Under the pieces are notes generated by a model. That model had not been told where the DNA came from and did not search any database. It was given only the letters and a program-made list of their open reading frames with translations. 64,000 nucleotides of DNA from Roseiarcus sp963820095 (lineage in GTDB: Bacteria; Pseudomonadota; Alphaproteobacteria; Rhizobiales; Beijerinckiaceae): contig CAWFZA010000017.1 of NCBI GenBank assembly GCA_963820095.1, forward strand, positions 59,282 to 123,281, given 5' to 3'. The position numbers were made by a program, and so were the translations under genes. How positions within the stretch are numbered: the stretch's first letter is position 1; the number at the start of each line of letters is the position of its first letter. Shown here in pieces: positions 28,162 to 37,047 of the stretch.

Positions 28162-28848
28162 TCACAGTCCCCGCGACTTGAAGTACTTCAACAGCGTCCA
28201 GACAGCCGCCTGCTGCTCATCGTCCATCGCATCGAGATCGAGGTGCGTGAGCAGGAGCTCCGACGGCTTCTTGTCGTCGCTTACGGCCGAAGCCGGCGGA
28301 GGCTGAGCTGCGGGCGCTTCGAATTCCTCCGCCGGCGGGGGCGAGCGTGTCGGCCGCGCGGCTTTCCTGGGAGGCGTGAGGGAGCGCGGCTTCCGCCCCT
28401 TGAGCACCCGGCCGCTGATTTTCACACCCGCGTCGTTCGCCGCGTAAAGAAAGAAGGTCACGCACTTCTGGACGACCGCGTCAGCAGCAGGAAAAGCTTT
28501 CCTGAACGCCCCGTTGAACTGCGAGGGCGTCGCGGTCTCGAGGTCGATTGCGAAGATCGGCGCATATTCCTGCCGAAGCACCTCGAGGAGCGTCGCGGGC
28601 CAGTGGGCGCCGCCATGGGCTTTCATCAACTCTCTGAGGCGCTGGGTTGGGCGTCGATCCTCTTCGATCAGACCAAGGAACCGAAGCGCATGCATGAGCT
28701 GGGCGCCGACCACGCCTGAGAAGCGGGTCAGCACGCTGCGGTCGATGCGCGACGGAACGCCGTGCTGGTGAAGGTCCTCGATGAACGTCTTGAACGTCCG
28801 GTACGACGTATACGGCGGCGTTCCCGACGACCTCGCTCGATCAAGCAT
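28162..28848 (-). CDS. DUF5343 domain-containing protein
   Basis: A 228-residue protein whose first 150 residues match my recollection of DUF5343 (TPPYTSYRTFKTFIEDLHQHG, SGVVGAQLMHALRFLGLIE, LRELMKAHGGAHWPATLLEV). A Pro/Ala-rich spacer follows, then a short helical tail (MDDEQQAAVWTLLKYF). The function of DUF5343 is unknown. ATG 28848 has a GGAG six bases upstream and is preferred to an upstream in-frame ATG at 28893. The protein is soluble, with no export signal. It is convergent with the hybrid kinase and divergent from gcrA. Confidence 0.75.
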   Translation of the reverse strand: MLDRARSSGTPPYTSYRTFKTFIEDLHQHGVPSRIDRSVLTRFSGVVGAQLMHALRFLGLIEEDRRPTQRLRELMKAHGGAHWPATLLEVLRQEYAPIFAIDLETATPSQFNGAFRKAFPAADAVVQKCVTFFLYAANDAGVKISGRVLKGRKPRSLTPPRKAARPTRSPPPAEEFEAPAAQPPPASAVSDDKKPSELLLTHLDLDAMDDEQQAAVWTLLKYFKSRGL

Positions 28849-29117
28849 GACGATCTCCGGACGGTTCGGAACGTCGCGCTCCGTATTCCGCACCGGGATG
28901 GCACTATACCGTATTTGTGGTCCCAGTTGGACTATTCCAAATAGGCGATTGCCGCCCGATTCGTTTTTTTAAGATGCTGAAAAAATTGGAAATTCATCCC
29001 ATGGCTGGTGGTTTATGGGGCTGCAACGTCTCTCCGCCTTCCCAGGAAAAGAATATCCGCTCTCAGACCATTCCGCGCGGCCCAAGGGCCGTAGCGACAG
29101 CTATTGGAGCCGTGCAA

Positions 29118-29672
29118 ATGCTGTGGACCCCCGAGGCGGTGGAGGACCTCAAGAAGCTCGCCCTCGCAGGAAAGAGCGCGAGCCATATCGCTCAAGCGCT
29201 CGGCGTGGGATCCCGAAACGCTGTGATCGGCAAGGCGAGCCGGATCGGAATCAAGCTCACCGGCGGCGGCCGCGCCGCCGCATCCGGCGCCGCGCCGGTC
29301 CACCGGGGGCGGCCCCAATGGGCGAATGTTCGGTACGCTCGGCCGGATACGGAAAACCACGGCGCCGACGCTCCCCCTGTCGGCGATCTTCAAATCAAGC
29401 CCAGGGAGGGAAGGGGCGCGGCTTGGACCTTTGGCGAGGACGAGATCGGGGAGATGCGGCGGCTGCGGTTCGAGGACATCCGCGAAGCCGCCTGCCGCTG
29501 GCCGCTCGGCGATCCCAGAAGCGGGGACTTCGCCTATTGCGGGCTCACGCCGGTCGGGGGCCAGTCCTATTGCGCCGGCCATTGCCGGATGGCCTATCGG
29601 CCGCCACAAGCAAGGCCGAGCCGGGAGCGGCCCGGACTGCGCGCCATCGGAAACGCGTGGCGGGTGGCTTGA
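29118..29672 (+). CDS. gcrA: GcrA family cell-cycle regulator
   Basis: A 184-residue transcription regulator that, in Caulobacter, works with RNA polymerase sigma70 at promoters methylated by CcrM at GANTC. The N-terminal helix-turn-helix is LWTPEAVEDLKKLALAGKS then ASHIAQALGVGSRNAVIGK, the GcrA signature. The C-terminus has the conserved Cys-rich RNA-polymerase-binding segment (AACRWPLGDPRSGDFAYCG, YCAGHCRMAY). Between lies a basic linker. ATG 29118 has a GGAG eight bases upstream. It slightly diverges from typical GcrA proteins in the DNA-binding helix, so it may be a second paralogue. Confidence 0.88.
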   Translation: MLWTPEAVEDLKKLALAGKSASHIAQALGVGSRNAVIGKASRIGIKLTGGGRAAASGAAPVHRGRPQWANVRYARPDTENHGADAPPVGDLQIKPREGRGAAWTFGEDEIGEMRRLRFEDIREAACRWPLGDPRSGDFAYCGLTPVGGQSYCAGHCRMAYRPPQARPSRERPGLRAIGNAWRVA

Positions 29673-29687
29673 GGCGGCGCGCGGCCT

Positions 29688-30621
29688 CTATACGCCGGGC
29701 TGCGGCGCCATCTTCTCGAACACGCAAATAAGGCCAGGCGCGTCCGCGCCCGCTTCGCGCCGGGTCGACGCCGACTGGATGAGGAGAGCCCCCAAGCCGT
29801 TCTCGCGCGCTGTCGTCTCGATGTAAGCTCGGCTGTGGGCGAAGCGCATCGTGGGCTCAAGCCGGAAGCCGTCACCGTCGCAGCTTTCGACCGAAAACGC
29901 GAACAGGCCATCCGGGGCCAGCGCGGTCACGACGGCGGCGAAGAGAGGCGCAAGGTCGCCGATATAGACGAGCGCGTCCGCGGCGACGATGAGATCGGAG
30001 CCCTCCGGCGGCTCAAGGCCGAGCATGGCCGCCGCATCGCCGACCAGGAGCCGATCGTAGAGGCCGCGTTCGCGCGCTTTTGCGATCATGGCCGCCGAGA
30101 GGTCGATCCCGGCCAGATGGTCGACGCGGCCCTGCAGCGCCTCGCCCATGAGCCCGGTGCCGCAGCCGAGGTCGAGCGCCGAGACGAAGCGGCGGTCCGG
30201 CGCGACGGCGTCCAGGGCCCCAACGATGAGGGCAGGAGCGCGATAGCCGAGATTTTTGATGAGATGCTTGTCGAAGCGCCAGGCATAGTCGTCGAACAGC
30301 CGCGCGACATAGGCTTGCGATAGTGCGCCGGACGCTTCTCCTCGTCCCATGAGCGCGAGCCGCCCCGCCACCCCTTGCGCGTCGGCGGGATCGATGGCGA
30401 GCGTTTCTGCGAAAGGCCTGGGCAGCCGCATCGAGGTCGCCAAGCTTTTCCCGCGCTTCGCCAAGCGCGAACCAGGCCGCCGCCCAGTGCGGCGCCTGCT
30501 CGAGCGTCTGCTCGAACAGATCCGCGGCCGCGCGCCAGTCGCCCTCTTTCGCCGCGGCCTTGGCGTAAGCGAAACGGCGCTCGGCGATGAGGTCGCCGGA
30601 TGCGAGGGGATCGCGCGGCAC
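29688..30621 (-). pseudogene. TPR-containing SAM-dependent methyltransferase, one frameshift
   Basis: About 310 residues. The N-terminal 70 residues form TPR-like helices (AAADLFEQTLEQAPHWAAAWFALGEA), then a methyltransferase domain with motif I ALDLGCGTGLMGEAL and the acidic loop LAGIDLSAAMIAKARERG. Family members methylate small molecules. The two parts lie in different frames, joined at about 30412-30414, where CCTTTCGC looks like CCTTCGC with one extra T; the restored text reads AAQAFAETLAIDPADAQG. The start is GTG 30621. The next gene on the same strand stops one base before it, so these were probably co-transcribed. Confidence 0.8.
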
Positions 30622-30622
30622 G

Positions 30623-31733
30623 CTAGCGGCCGTTGGCGAGCGCCGCCTTCAGGCGCGGCAGCTGGACGCTCACGCCGCTTGTTTTGGCGAGTTCGATGAG
30701 GCCGCCGAACCGACGCTGCTTCTTGGCCTCGTGATTGGTGAAGATCTCGGACAGGCGGTGATCGAGAAAGGGATTGGAGAAGCGCTCGATCACGGTCTTG
30801 AGGTAAGCGTCCGCCTCGTCCTCCATGCCGATCGCCGCGAATACCGGCAGCACCTCTTCGGCGTAGAGCGCATCAAGGTTCGCGCGCATCGCTGTGTCCT
30901 CCACCGCCTCGCGGACGGTCAGACCCGAGCGCCCGTTGTCCCGAGCCCAGATCTCCGCGAGATAGGTGTGGCCGAGATTGAGGATGAAGAGCTTCAGCCG
31001 CTCGTAGGGCTTGAGATCGGCGGCGACGACGATGGCCGGATGCCGGCAGGGAAGCTCGAGGCCCGGCTGGTCCTCGATCGCCCAGAGGGCATAGGGCTCG
31101 GCGACCGCGCCCCAGAGGCTCGAGCGGCTCGGAGACGATGCGGTCGACCAGCGAATTGACCCAGACGCACTCCTCGCCGACCCAGCGGCGCGCGTCCGCC
31201 GGCGCCTGCCAGCGGTCGAGCATGTCGAGCACCACGCCGCGCAGGACCTGGCCGTTGCCGGGCGTCAGCTCGCACGGGAAGAGCGTGATCGGCTCCGCGC
31301 CTGCCGAAAAGCGGGCGAGCAGGAGCTTGGCGAGCTTGGCTGGAAACGACCGGGGCGGCCCGCCGTCCGGCCGGTCGCCGGGGTCGGTCTCATAGCCTCG
31401 GTCGGCGGTGTTCGAGACGGCGCAGCGGGCCGCGATGAACAGGCGCTCGAGCTCGTCCCATTGGGTCGAGGCGTCGATTCCGGCGCCGACGCTTCCGACC
31501 GTCACGGTTTCATTGATGACCTCGCCGTCGCTCACGCCCCTGACGAGCACCGGATAGGGCTGGCCTGTCGCGAAGGCCGCGACCCGGCGTCGGCTTTCCG
31601 GGCTGCCTGTGGTTCCCGCCACCGCGATGCGGCCCATCGCTTCGCCGCGCGGGAGCCCCTCGCTCACGAACAGGTCGACATGCGCCTGCAGGAAGCGGCT
31701 CGCGCCGAACTGGAGGATGGGGAATTCGGTCAA
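30623..31733 (-). pseudogene. mannitol-dehydrogenase-family oxidoreductase, one frameshift
   Basis: About 369 residues of the polyol-specific long-chain dehydrogenase family, which includes tagaturonate and fructuronate reductases. The N-terminus (ILQFGASRFLQAHVDLFVSEG) is the nucleotide-binding signature and resembles UxaB. WVNSLVDRIVSEPLEPLG precedes the break. At 31110-31113 one extra C/G puts the rest out of frame; the conserved part continues AVAEPYALWAIEDQPGLEL and KLFILNLGHTYLAE, ending KAALANGR. The start is a TTG at 31733 with GGAGAG just upstream. The enzyme would reduce a hexuronate-type keto acid; substrate not proven. Confidence 0.82.
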
Positions 31734-31840
31734 CGTTTCTCTCCGGCCGCGGGGCGGCTTGTCGCGCCCGTGGCGCCGCTTGTCCATTCCGGCGAACCGG
31801 CCGGGTTGATTTTTTCGGCCATCTCTGCTTGAAGGACCCC

Positions 31841-31897
31841 ATGCGAATGGGATCGACGACCCTCATCCTTAGCCGCCCGGCGCGCTGACGCGCCGGG
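31841..31897 (+). promoter_or_regulatory. candidate leader peptide and hairpin upstream of leuA
   Basis: A 15-codon frame (MRMGSTTLILSRPAR) starts at 31841 behind an AAGGA ribosome-binding site and ends at TGA 31886-31888. It has two Leu codons beside an Ile in the middle. Its last codons and stop form one arm and loop of a perfect 9-bp hairpin, CCCGGCGCG-CTGA-CGCGCCGGG, at 31876-31897. About 95 bases later leuA begins. This is the layout of a translation-coupled attenuator for leucine synthesis. No T-run follows the hairpin, and leucine codons are few, so it is only a candidate. Confidence 0.5.
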
Positions 31898-31991
31898 ACG
31901 CATAGCATCGCATCCGCCTCACTCAATTGACAGGCAAGGTCGGCCGGCTGGTTTGAAGCCGCAAGCGGCCGCAAGACTTCCAGGGTTCGTC

Positions 31992-33701
31992 ATGACACAG
32001 ATGCCTATTCAAAAGTACCGCGCCTACGCGCCTATCATCCTGCCCGACCGGCAATGGCCCTCGAACATTATCGACAAGGCGCCGATCTGGTGCTCGGTCG
32101 ACCTTCGCGACGGCAATCAGGCTTTGATCGAGCCGATGGGCGTCGAGCGCAAGAACCGCATGTTCCGGCTCTTGACCGACATGGGGTTCAAGGAGATCGA
32201 GGTCGCCTTTCCTTCCGCCTCGCAGACCGACTTCGACTTCGTCCGCTCGATCATCGAAGGGGGCGCGATTCCCGACGACGTCGCGATCCAGGTCTTGACC
32301 CAGTGCCGGCCAGAGCTGATCGAGCGCACCTTCGAGGCGGTCAAGGGCGCGAAGAAAGTCATCGTCCACTTCTACAATTCGACCTCGACCTTGCAGCGCG
32401 ACGTCGTCTTCCGCACCGACCGCAAGGGTGTGACCGAGATTGCGGTCAACGCGGCCAAGCAGGTGAAGGCGCTCGCCGACGCCGCTTCCGGGACGGACTT
32501 CCAGTTCGAATATTCGCCGGAAAGCTTCACCGGCACCGAGCTCGATTTCGCGCTCGAGATCTGCGAGGCGGTCAAGGACGTCATCAAGCCGACGCCATCG
32601 AAGCGGCTCATTCTCAACCTGCCGGCCACGGTCGAGATGGCGACGCCAAACACCTACGCCGACCAGTTCGAGTGGTTCGGGCGGCGCATCTCCGATCGTG
32701 CGAGCGTGATCCTCTCAGTTCACCCGCACAACGATCGCGGCACCGCGATCGCCGCGGCGGAGCTGGCGCTGATGGCGGGCGCCGAGCGGGTCGAAGGCAC
32801 CTTGTTCGGCAATGGCGAGCGCACCGGCAACGTCGACATCGTCACCATGGCCTTGAACCTGTTCACGCAAGGCGTCGATCCGGAACTCGACATCAGCGAC
32901 GTCAACGGCATCCGCGACGTCGCCGAGCATTGCACCCAATTGCCGGTCCACCAGCGCCACCCTTATGCGGGCGAACTGGTCTACACCGCCTTCTCAGGCT
33001 CGCATCAGGACGCGATCAAGAAGGGTTTCGAGGCGCAGGAGAAGCGCAACGATCCTGTGTTCCTGGTGCCCTATTTGCCGATCGACCCGAAGGACGTCGG
33101 CCGCGATTACGAGGCGGTGATCCGCATCAACAGCCAGTCCGGCAAGGGGGGCATGGCCTATATCCTGCGCGCCGACCATGGCCTCGACCTGCCGCGTTCG
33201 CTGCAGGTGGAATTTTCCAAGATCGCCCAGGAGCGCATGGACGCCGACGGCAAGGAGCTGACTTCGTCCGAACTATGGACTTTGTTCCGCCAGGCCTATC
33301 TCCTGGACAATGCGCCGATGACGCTCCTAAAGCAGCAGACGGTTCCGACCAGCCCGGACAATCGCGAGCTGGTCGCGACTTTGCGCAAGGCTGATGGCGC
33401 GACCTTTACGATCCAAGGCGAGGGCAACGGGCCGATCGACGCTTTCGTCGACGCGCTCAAGAAGGCGTTCAAGGTCGAGTTCTCGTTCATCGACTATCAC
33501 GAGCACGCGGTCGGCCGGGGCGCCAATGCGACCGCGGCGACCTATGTCGAGATCCAGGACGCGCAGGGCCGCGCGCTACATGGCGTGGGGATCGATCCCA
33601 ACATCGTGATGGCCTCGCTCAAGGCCAGTCTCAGCGCTGTGCTGAGGCTGATGCGGCGCGAGGGCAGGGCGCTCGCGGGGGTTAGCGGCGCCTGTCCTTA
33701 G
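31992..33701 (+). CDS. leuA: 2-isopropylmalate synthase
   Basis: Commits 2-ketoisovalerate and acetyl-CoA to leucine synthesis. 569 residues, the length of the long LeuA type 2 form. Motifs: SVDLRDGNQALIEPMG at the start of the TIM barrel (catalytic RDGNQ), the metal-binding HPHNDRGTA, ERVEGTLFGNGERTGNVD, and a C-terminal regulatory LeuA dimer domain (FIDYHEHAVGRGANATAATY) that normally binds leucine as feedback inhibitor. ATG 31992 begins MTQMPIQKYRAY; ATG 32001 is possible. A candidate leader peptide and hairpin lie upstream. Confidence 0.96.
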   Translation: MTQMPIQKYRAYAPIILPDRQWPSNIIDKAPIWCSVDLRDGNQALIEPMGVERKNRMFRLLTDMGFKEIEVAFPSASQTDFDFVRSIIEGGAIPDDVAIQVLTQCRPELIERTFEAVKGAKKVIVHFYNSTSTLQRDVVFRTDRKGVTEIAVNAAKQVKALADAASGTDFQFEYSPESFTGTELDFALEICEAVKDVIKPTPSKRLILNLPATVEMATPNTYADQFEWFGRRISDRASVILSVHPHNDRGTAIAAAELALMAGAERVEGTLFGNGERTGNVDIVTMALNLFTQGVDPELDISDVNGIRDVAEHCTQLPVHQRHPYAGELVYTAFSGSHQDAIKKGFEAQEKRNDPVFLVPYLPIDPKDVGRDYEAVIRINSQSGKGGMAYILRADHGLDLPRSLQVEFSKIAQERMDADGKELTSSELWTLFRQAYLLDNAPMTLLKQQTVPTSPDNRELVATLRKADGATFTIQGEGNGPIDAFVDALKKAFKVEFSFIDYHEHAVGRGANATAATYVEIQDAQGRALHGVGIDPNIVMASLKASLSAVLRLMRREGRALAGVSGACP

Positions 33702-33728
33702 CGGGCGATGGGGGCGGGGGCGAGCGGC

Positions 33729-34923
33729 ATGAACGGCATGAGGCGAACGGCGCGTCTTCTGCTTCTGTCGTTGCTCGTCCTCAATTTCGCGCCGTTCGCG
33801 CATTCCCAGACGCGTCCCTCGGTCTTTCTCGAGGATCACCGCTAACGATCGGGATCTTCCCGAGCTGAGGGACTGGAAATCGCGGTCGGGCAAAACCACC
33901 ATCATCATTCCGATGGCCCAACCGCCGCGTGGCGCCCAACGGGTCGAGCCGGATCAGATCAGGGGATGGGCGCCAAAATCGCAAGAGGAATTTGAGGCGC
34001 GCCTGCGCGAGGTCCCGCCGATCAATCCATTCCTCCTTTCCCGCTGGCTGGAGCTAGGCCTGCCGCCGGGCGGCGGAACCGAGCAGAACGGCCCCGCAAA
34101 TGACAAGCCCGAATGGGGCGTCGCATGACCGCGCCAAGCGTCGACTGGCGCAACCGTTTCGGCCGGAACTGGATCACCTCGGTTCGCAATCAGGCGGGCG
34201 CACCCAATTGCTGGGCCTTCGCCGCGACGGCTCTCGTTGAGGCCATGGTCCGAATCGAACATTGCCTATGGTCGTCTCGCTCGGAGGGCGCATGGCGCTC
34301 GGAAAACACAATCGGCGCGTCAAGTCGCTTTCCGAGCGCTGGACAAACGATGCCGAATCGCTGTCGCCTTGGGCAATGCGCTCGTCGCTCCCGTGATCGC
34401 CTATGTTCCGGAAGGCAATTTGAGCCCGCCGACCGAGCACATGCGCTTCCCCGGCACGATCAGCGCGCCGGAAGCCGCGTTCGACGCGATTCTCGAATAC
34501 GCGGCCCGAAGCTTCAAGCTCCACGGGTTCAAGGATATCGTCTTCCTGGGCGATCATGGCGGGTACCAAGCCGACGAGAAGAACGTGGCGAACAAACTCA
34601 ACCGTGAATGGGCCTCAACCAACGTGCGCGCGCACGCGATTGAGCAATATTATGACGCGGCGCAAATCGATTTCGCCAAATTAAGGGGGGTTCCGCCCTC
34701 GGAGATCGGAACCCATGCGGGCCTGAACGATACGTCGCTCATGCTCGCGCTCGACCCGAGCTTCGTCCGCCAGGACCGGCTTTCCGGCGGCTCGAAATTC
34801 GGAAGCGCCGACGGCGTTTACGGGGACCCGTCCAAGGCCAGCGCAAGGCTCGGAATGTTGGGCGTCGAGGCGATCGTCGCTCGGACGATCGCCGCCATAA
34901 GATCCGCTCAATCGAGACACTGA
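33729..34923 (+). pseudogene. creatininase family amidohydrolase, interrupted and frameshifted
   Basis: An exported creatininase-like amidohydrolase gene in two pieces. The 5' piece has a signal peptide (RRTARLLLLSLLVLNFAPFAHS) and SVFLEDHR, which continues one frame later, past one extra T in the TAA at 33842-33844, as NDRDLPELRDWKSRSGKTT, then IIIP. The family normally follows this with GGTEQNGPHMALGKHN. Here a papain-like fragment intervenes, and the gene resumes at MALGKHNRRVKSLSER near 34292, then one more frame change to IAVALGNALVAPVIAYVPEG. The remainder (GDHGGYQ, EIGTHAGLNDTSLMLALDP) is intact to the stop at 34923. Confidence 0.7.
33913..34290 (+). pseudogene. papain-like (C1A) cysteine peptidase fragment inside the creatininase gene
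   Basis: The segment GWAPKSQEEFEARLREV and NPFLLSRWLELGLPPGG leads, after a frame change at 34125, into VDWRNRFGRNWITSVRNQ and GAPNCWAFAATALVEAMV. The last is the active-site region of papain-family peptidases, with Cys in NCWAFA and the oxyanion Gln in RNQ. The catalytic His and Asn domains are absent: similarity ends near 34285, where creatininase sequence resumes. Inside the fragment the eight residues GGTEQNGP equal the creatininase motif missing from the host gene, so the two sequences look interleaved rather than simply inserted. Confidence 0.6.
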
Positions 34924-34965
34924 CGGGGCGTTTCGCCGCCGCGGCGTCCTATGGCTGGCCCGCCC

Positions 34966-36325
34966 TCACGCCGCCACGAGCGCCTCCTTCGGACGCCGGC
35001 CGATCGTCAGGGCGAGGGTGGCCGCCACCAGGCAGGCGACGCCGGCGACATAGAGCGCCGGCAGGTAGGTGGCGAAATCGCTGCGCGAGAAGCCGGCGCC
35101 GAAAGCCGCCGTCGCCGCGCCGAGCTGATGGGCGGCGAAGATCCAACCGAAGGTCAGATTCGCTTTCTCGGCGCCGAACCGCTCTGCGGTCAGCCGGACG
35201 GTCGGAGGAATGGTCGCGAACCAGTCGAGACCGTAAAAGACCGCAAAGGCCGAGAGCCCGACGACCGTGAAATTGGTGAAAGGAAGCGCGATCAGCGAAA
35301 GGCCGCGCAGTCCGTAGTACATGAACAGGAGCCAGCGGTTGTCGTAGCGGTCCGACAGCCAGCCCGACAGGACCGTGCCGACAAAGTCGAAGACGCCGAT
35401 CACCGCGAGCGCGCCAGCCGCCGCGACCGGCGCGATGCCATAGTCGCCGCAAAGCGACACCCAGTGCGTCTGGATGAGGCCGTTGGTCGAGAGGCCGCAG
35501 ACGAAGAAGGTCGCGAACAACACCCAGAAGGTGCGGCTCGCGCGGGCCGCGTAGAGCGCGTGCAATGGCGAGGCCATCATCGCCAAAAGTCCCAGCTCCT
35601 GCTTCGGCGCCGGCTGGAGGGCGCGCTCGCCGAATGGAGCAAGCCCGACGTCCGCCGGGCGGTCGCGCAGGACCATGAGCGCGACGGCGCCGGCGACGAG
35701 CAGCATCGCCACGACGAAGGCGAGAGCGGAGCGCCATCCGTGATCCTGCGTCAGCTTGGCGATGAGCGGCAGAAAGATCAGTTGTCCGGTCGCGTTGCTC
35801 GCCGCCAGCATGCCGACCACCAGTCCGCGCCGGTGAACGAACCAGCGCGTCGCGACGGTCGCGCCCAGCACCAGCGCGACCAAGCCGGTGCCGATTCCGA
35901 CGACGAACGCCCCACAGCGCCACGAGCTCCCAGACTTGCGTCATCGCCATCGAGGCGAGGATGCCAGCGACGATCATCGCGACCGCCGTGACGACGACAG
36001 GACGCACGCCGAAGCGGTTGATGAACGCGGCGGCGAACGGCGCGATCAGGCCGAACAAAGCGAGCCGCACCGCGAGCGCGGCCGAGATGTCGGCCGTGCT
36101 CCAGCCGAACTCCTTCTCGAGCGGCTGGAGGATGACGCCCGGCGCGCCCATCGCTCCCGCCGTCGCCAGCATGACGAGGAAGGTCGCGCCGGCGACGAAC
36201 CAGCCGTAGTAGACGCCCCGCTCGGCCATGGCGGCGGCGAGCGGATTGGATAGAGACAAGGCGGCGGATTTCCGTCGCGACGTAGGAGCATTCGAACTTT
36301 CGACGGCCGGCCCCGATGCAGTCAT
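34966..36325 (-). pseudogene. MFS transporter, one frameshift
   Basis: A 12-helix major facilitator permease of about 452 residues, with short loops and the MFS signature around RHRRGLVVGMLAASNATGQL-like sequence. The N-terminal part begins MTASGPAVESS (ATG 36325, GGAG eight bases upstream), with YYGWFVAGATFLVMLATA as first helix. At about 35907 one extra base (GCGTTCGTCGTC for GCGTCGTCGTC) splits it: WELVALWGVVVG continues one frame later as IGTGLVALVLGATVATRWF. The substrate is not known. It follows marR on the same strand after 46 bases with a palindrome matching the one before marR, so it is probably the target of that regulator. Confidence 0.85.
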
Positions 36326-36338
36326 CTTCAGCTCCGTT

Positions 36339-36354
36339 GCGGGTATCGACCCGT
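36339..36354. promoter_or_regulatory. probable MarR operator before the MFS gene
   Basis: GCGGGTATCGACCCGT, a near-perfect palindrome, lies 14 bases before the MFS start codon. It matches 13 of 16 bases of the perfect palindrome before marR (36773-36788). A bound repressor here would cover the MFS ribosome-binding region. Confidence 0.6.
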
Positions 36355-36371
36355 AGAATTCACCAAAAAAA

Positions 36372-36770
36372 TCAAAGACTGAGCGCAAGCGCCCGCAATT
36401 GGGCGGCTTTCGCATCGCCCAGCGCCGCCTCGACCCGTCGCTGCGCTTCCTCCCATAGGGGAGCGGCGCGCCCGAGCGTTTCTTTTCCGGCGGGCGTCAG
36501 CAGCACCGCCGCCTCGCGCTGGTCGCGCGTCGGGCCCAAGCGCACCAGGCGAAGCGCCTCGAGCGCCTTTACATTCCGTCCCACGGTCGATCTGTCCAAT
36601 TCCGCCAGCTCGCCGAGCTTGGTCAGCGAAACCGTTCCGGCGCGCTCGATTTTTCGGAGCAGGCTGTATTGCGCGAGCGTGACGCCCGCCGGCTCGAGGA
36701 GCGAGTCATAGAGCGCGGTTGTCTTTCGGGCCGCGGTCCGAACCGCGGCGCAATAGCAGCTTGTGTTCAT
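36372..36770 (-). CDS. MarR family transcriptional regulator
   Basis: A 132-residue winged-helix repressor. The core is ALYDSLLEPAGVTLAQYSLL, then TVSLTKLGELAELDRSTVGRN with the recognition helix, and LGPTRDQREAAVLLTPAGKE, the wing. It starts MNTSCYCAAVRTAARKTT at ATG 36770; the two early Cys residues are notable and could sense oxidants as in OhrR-type MarR proteins, although the usual OhrR arrangement is not matched. There is no ribosome-binding site, and a perfect 16-bp palindrome ends two bases before the start, so translation may be leaderless. The MFS gene follows. Confidence 0.88.
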   Translation of the reverse strand: MNTSCYCAAVRTAARKTTALYDSLLEPAGVTLAQYSLLRKIERAGTVSLTKLGELAELDRSTVGRNVKALEALRLVRLGPTRDQREAAVLLTPAGKETLGRAAPLWEEAQRRVEAALGDAKAAQLRALALSL

Positions 36771-36772
36771 GC

Positions 36773-36788
36773 GCGGGTATATACCCGC
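36773..36788. promoter_or_regulatory. probable MarR autoregulatory operator
   Basis: GCGGGTATATACCCGC is a perfect 16-bp palindrome directly upstream of the marR start codon, overlapping where transcription or translation would start. A second, near-identical copy is found before the MFS gene. Confidence 0.65.
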
Positions 36789-36829
36789 ATCGCCCTCAAG
36801 GCGCAAGCGAGGGCGCGATCCAACTGCAA

Positions 36830-36959
36830 CCACCTCGTCCTGAGGAGCGCTGGAAGCGCGTCTCGAAGGACGTTTCAGTGGGCGCCCAACCGGGCTCGCG
36901 CTCTGGACCATCCTTCGAGACGCGAGGCTTTGCCTCGCTCCTCTGGATGAGGGTGGTGG
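36830..36959. repeat. imperfect palindromic repeat element
   Basis: Arms of about 45 bases face each other: the left reads CCACCTCGTCCTGAGGAGCG and the complement of the right reads CCACCCTCATCCAGAGGAGC, both followed by CGTCTCGAAGGA. The same units (CTCATCCTGAGG, CTCGAAGGATG) occur inside the miniature element at 14596-14813. The 10-bp sequence GATCCAACTG flanks a slightly wider interval (36817-36826 and 37013-37022). It looks like a dispersed repeat of the type common in Bradyrhizobium-related genomes. Confidence 0.65.
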
Positions 36960-37047
36960 TCGGGAGTTACAATTGGGGCTCGCGCCGCGACAGTCGGCCA
37001 GCTTGGGAATTGGATCCAACTGGCGCCTGGCGATAAGCGCCTAAGGA

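Noticed and set aside
36789..37047. 6S RNA next to zapA
   Set aside because: The interval is occupied by a palindromic repeat, and no 6S-like long bulged hairpin was recognised.
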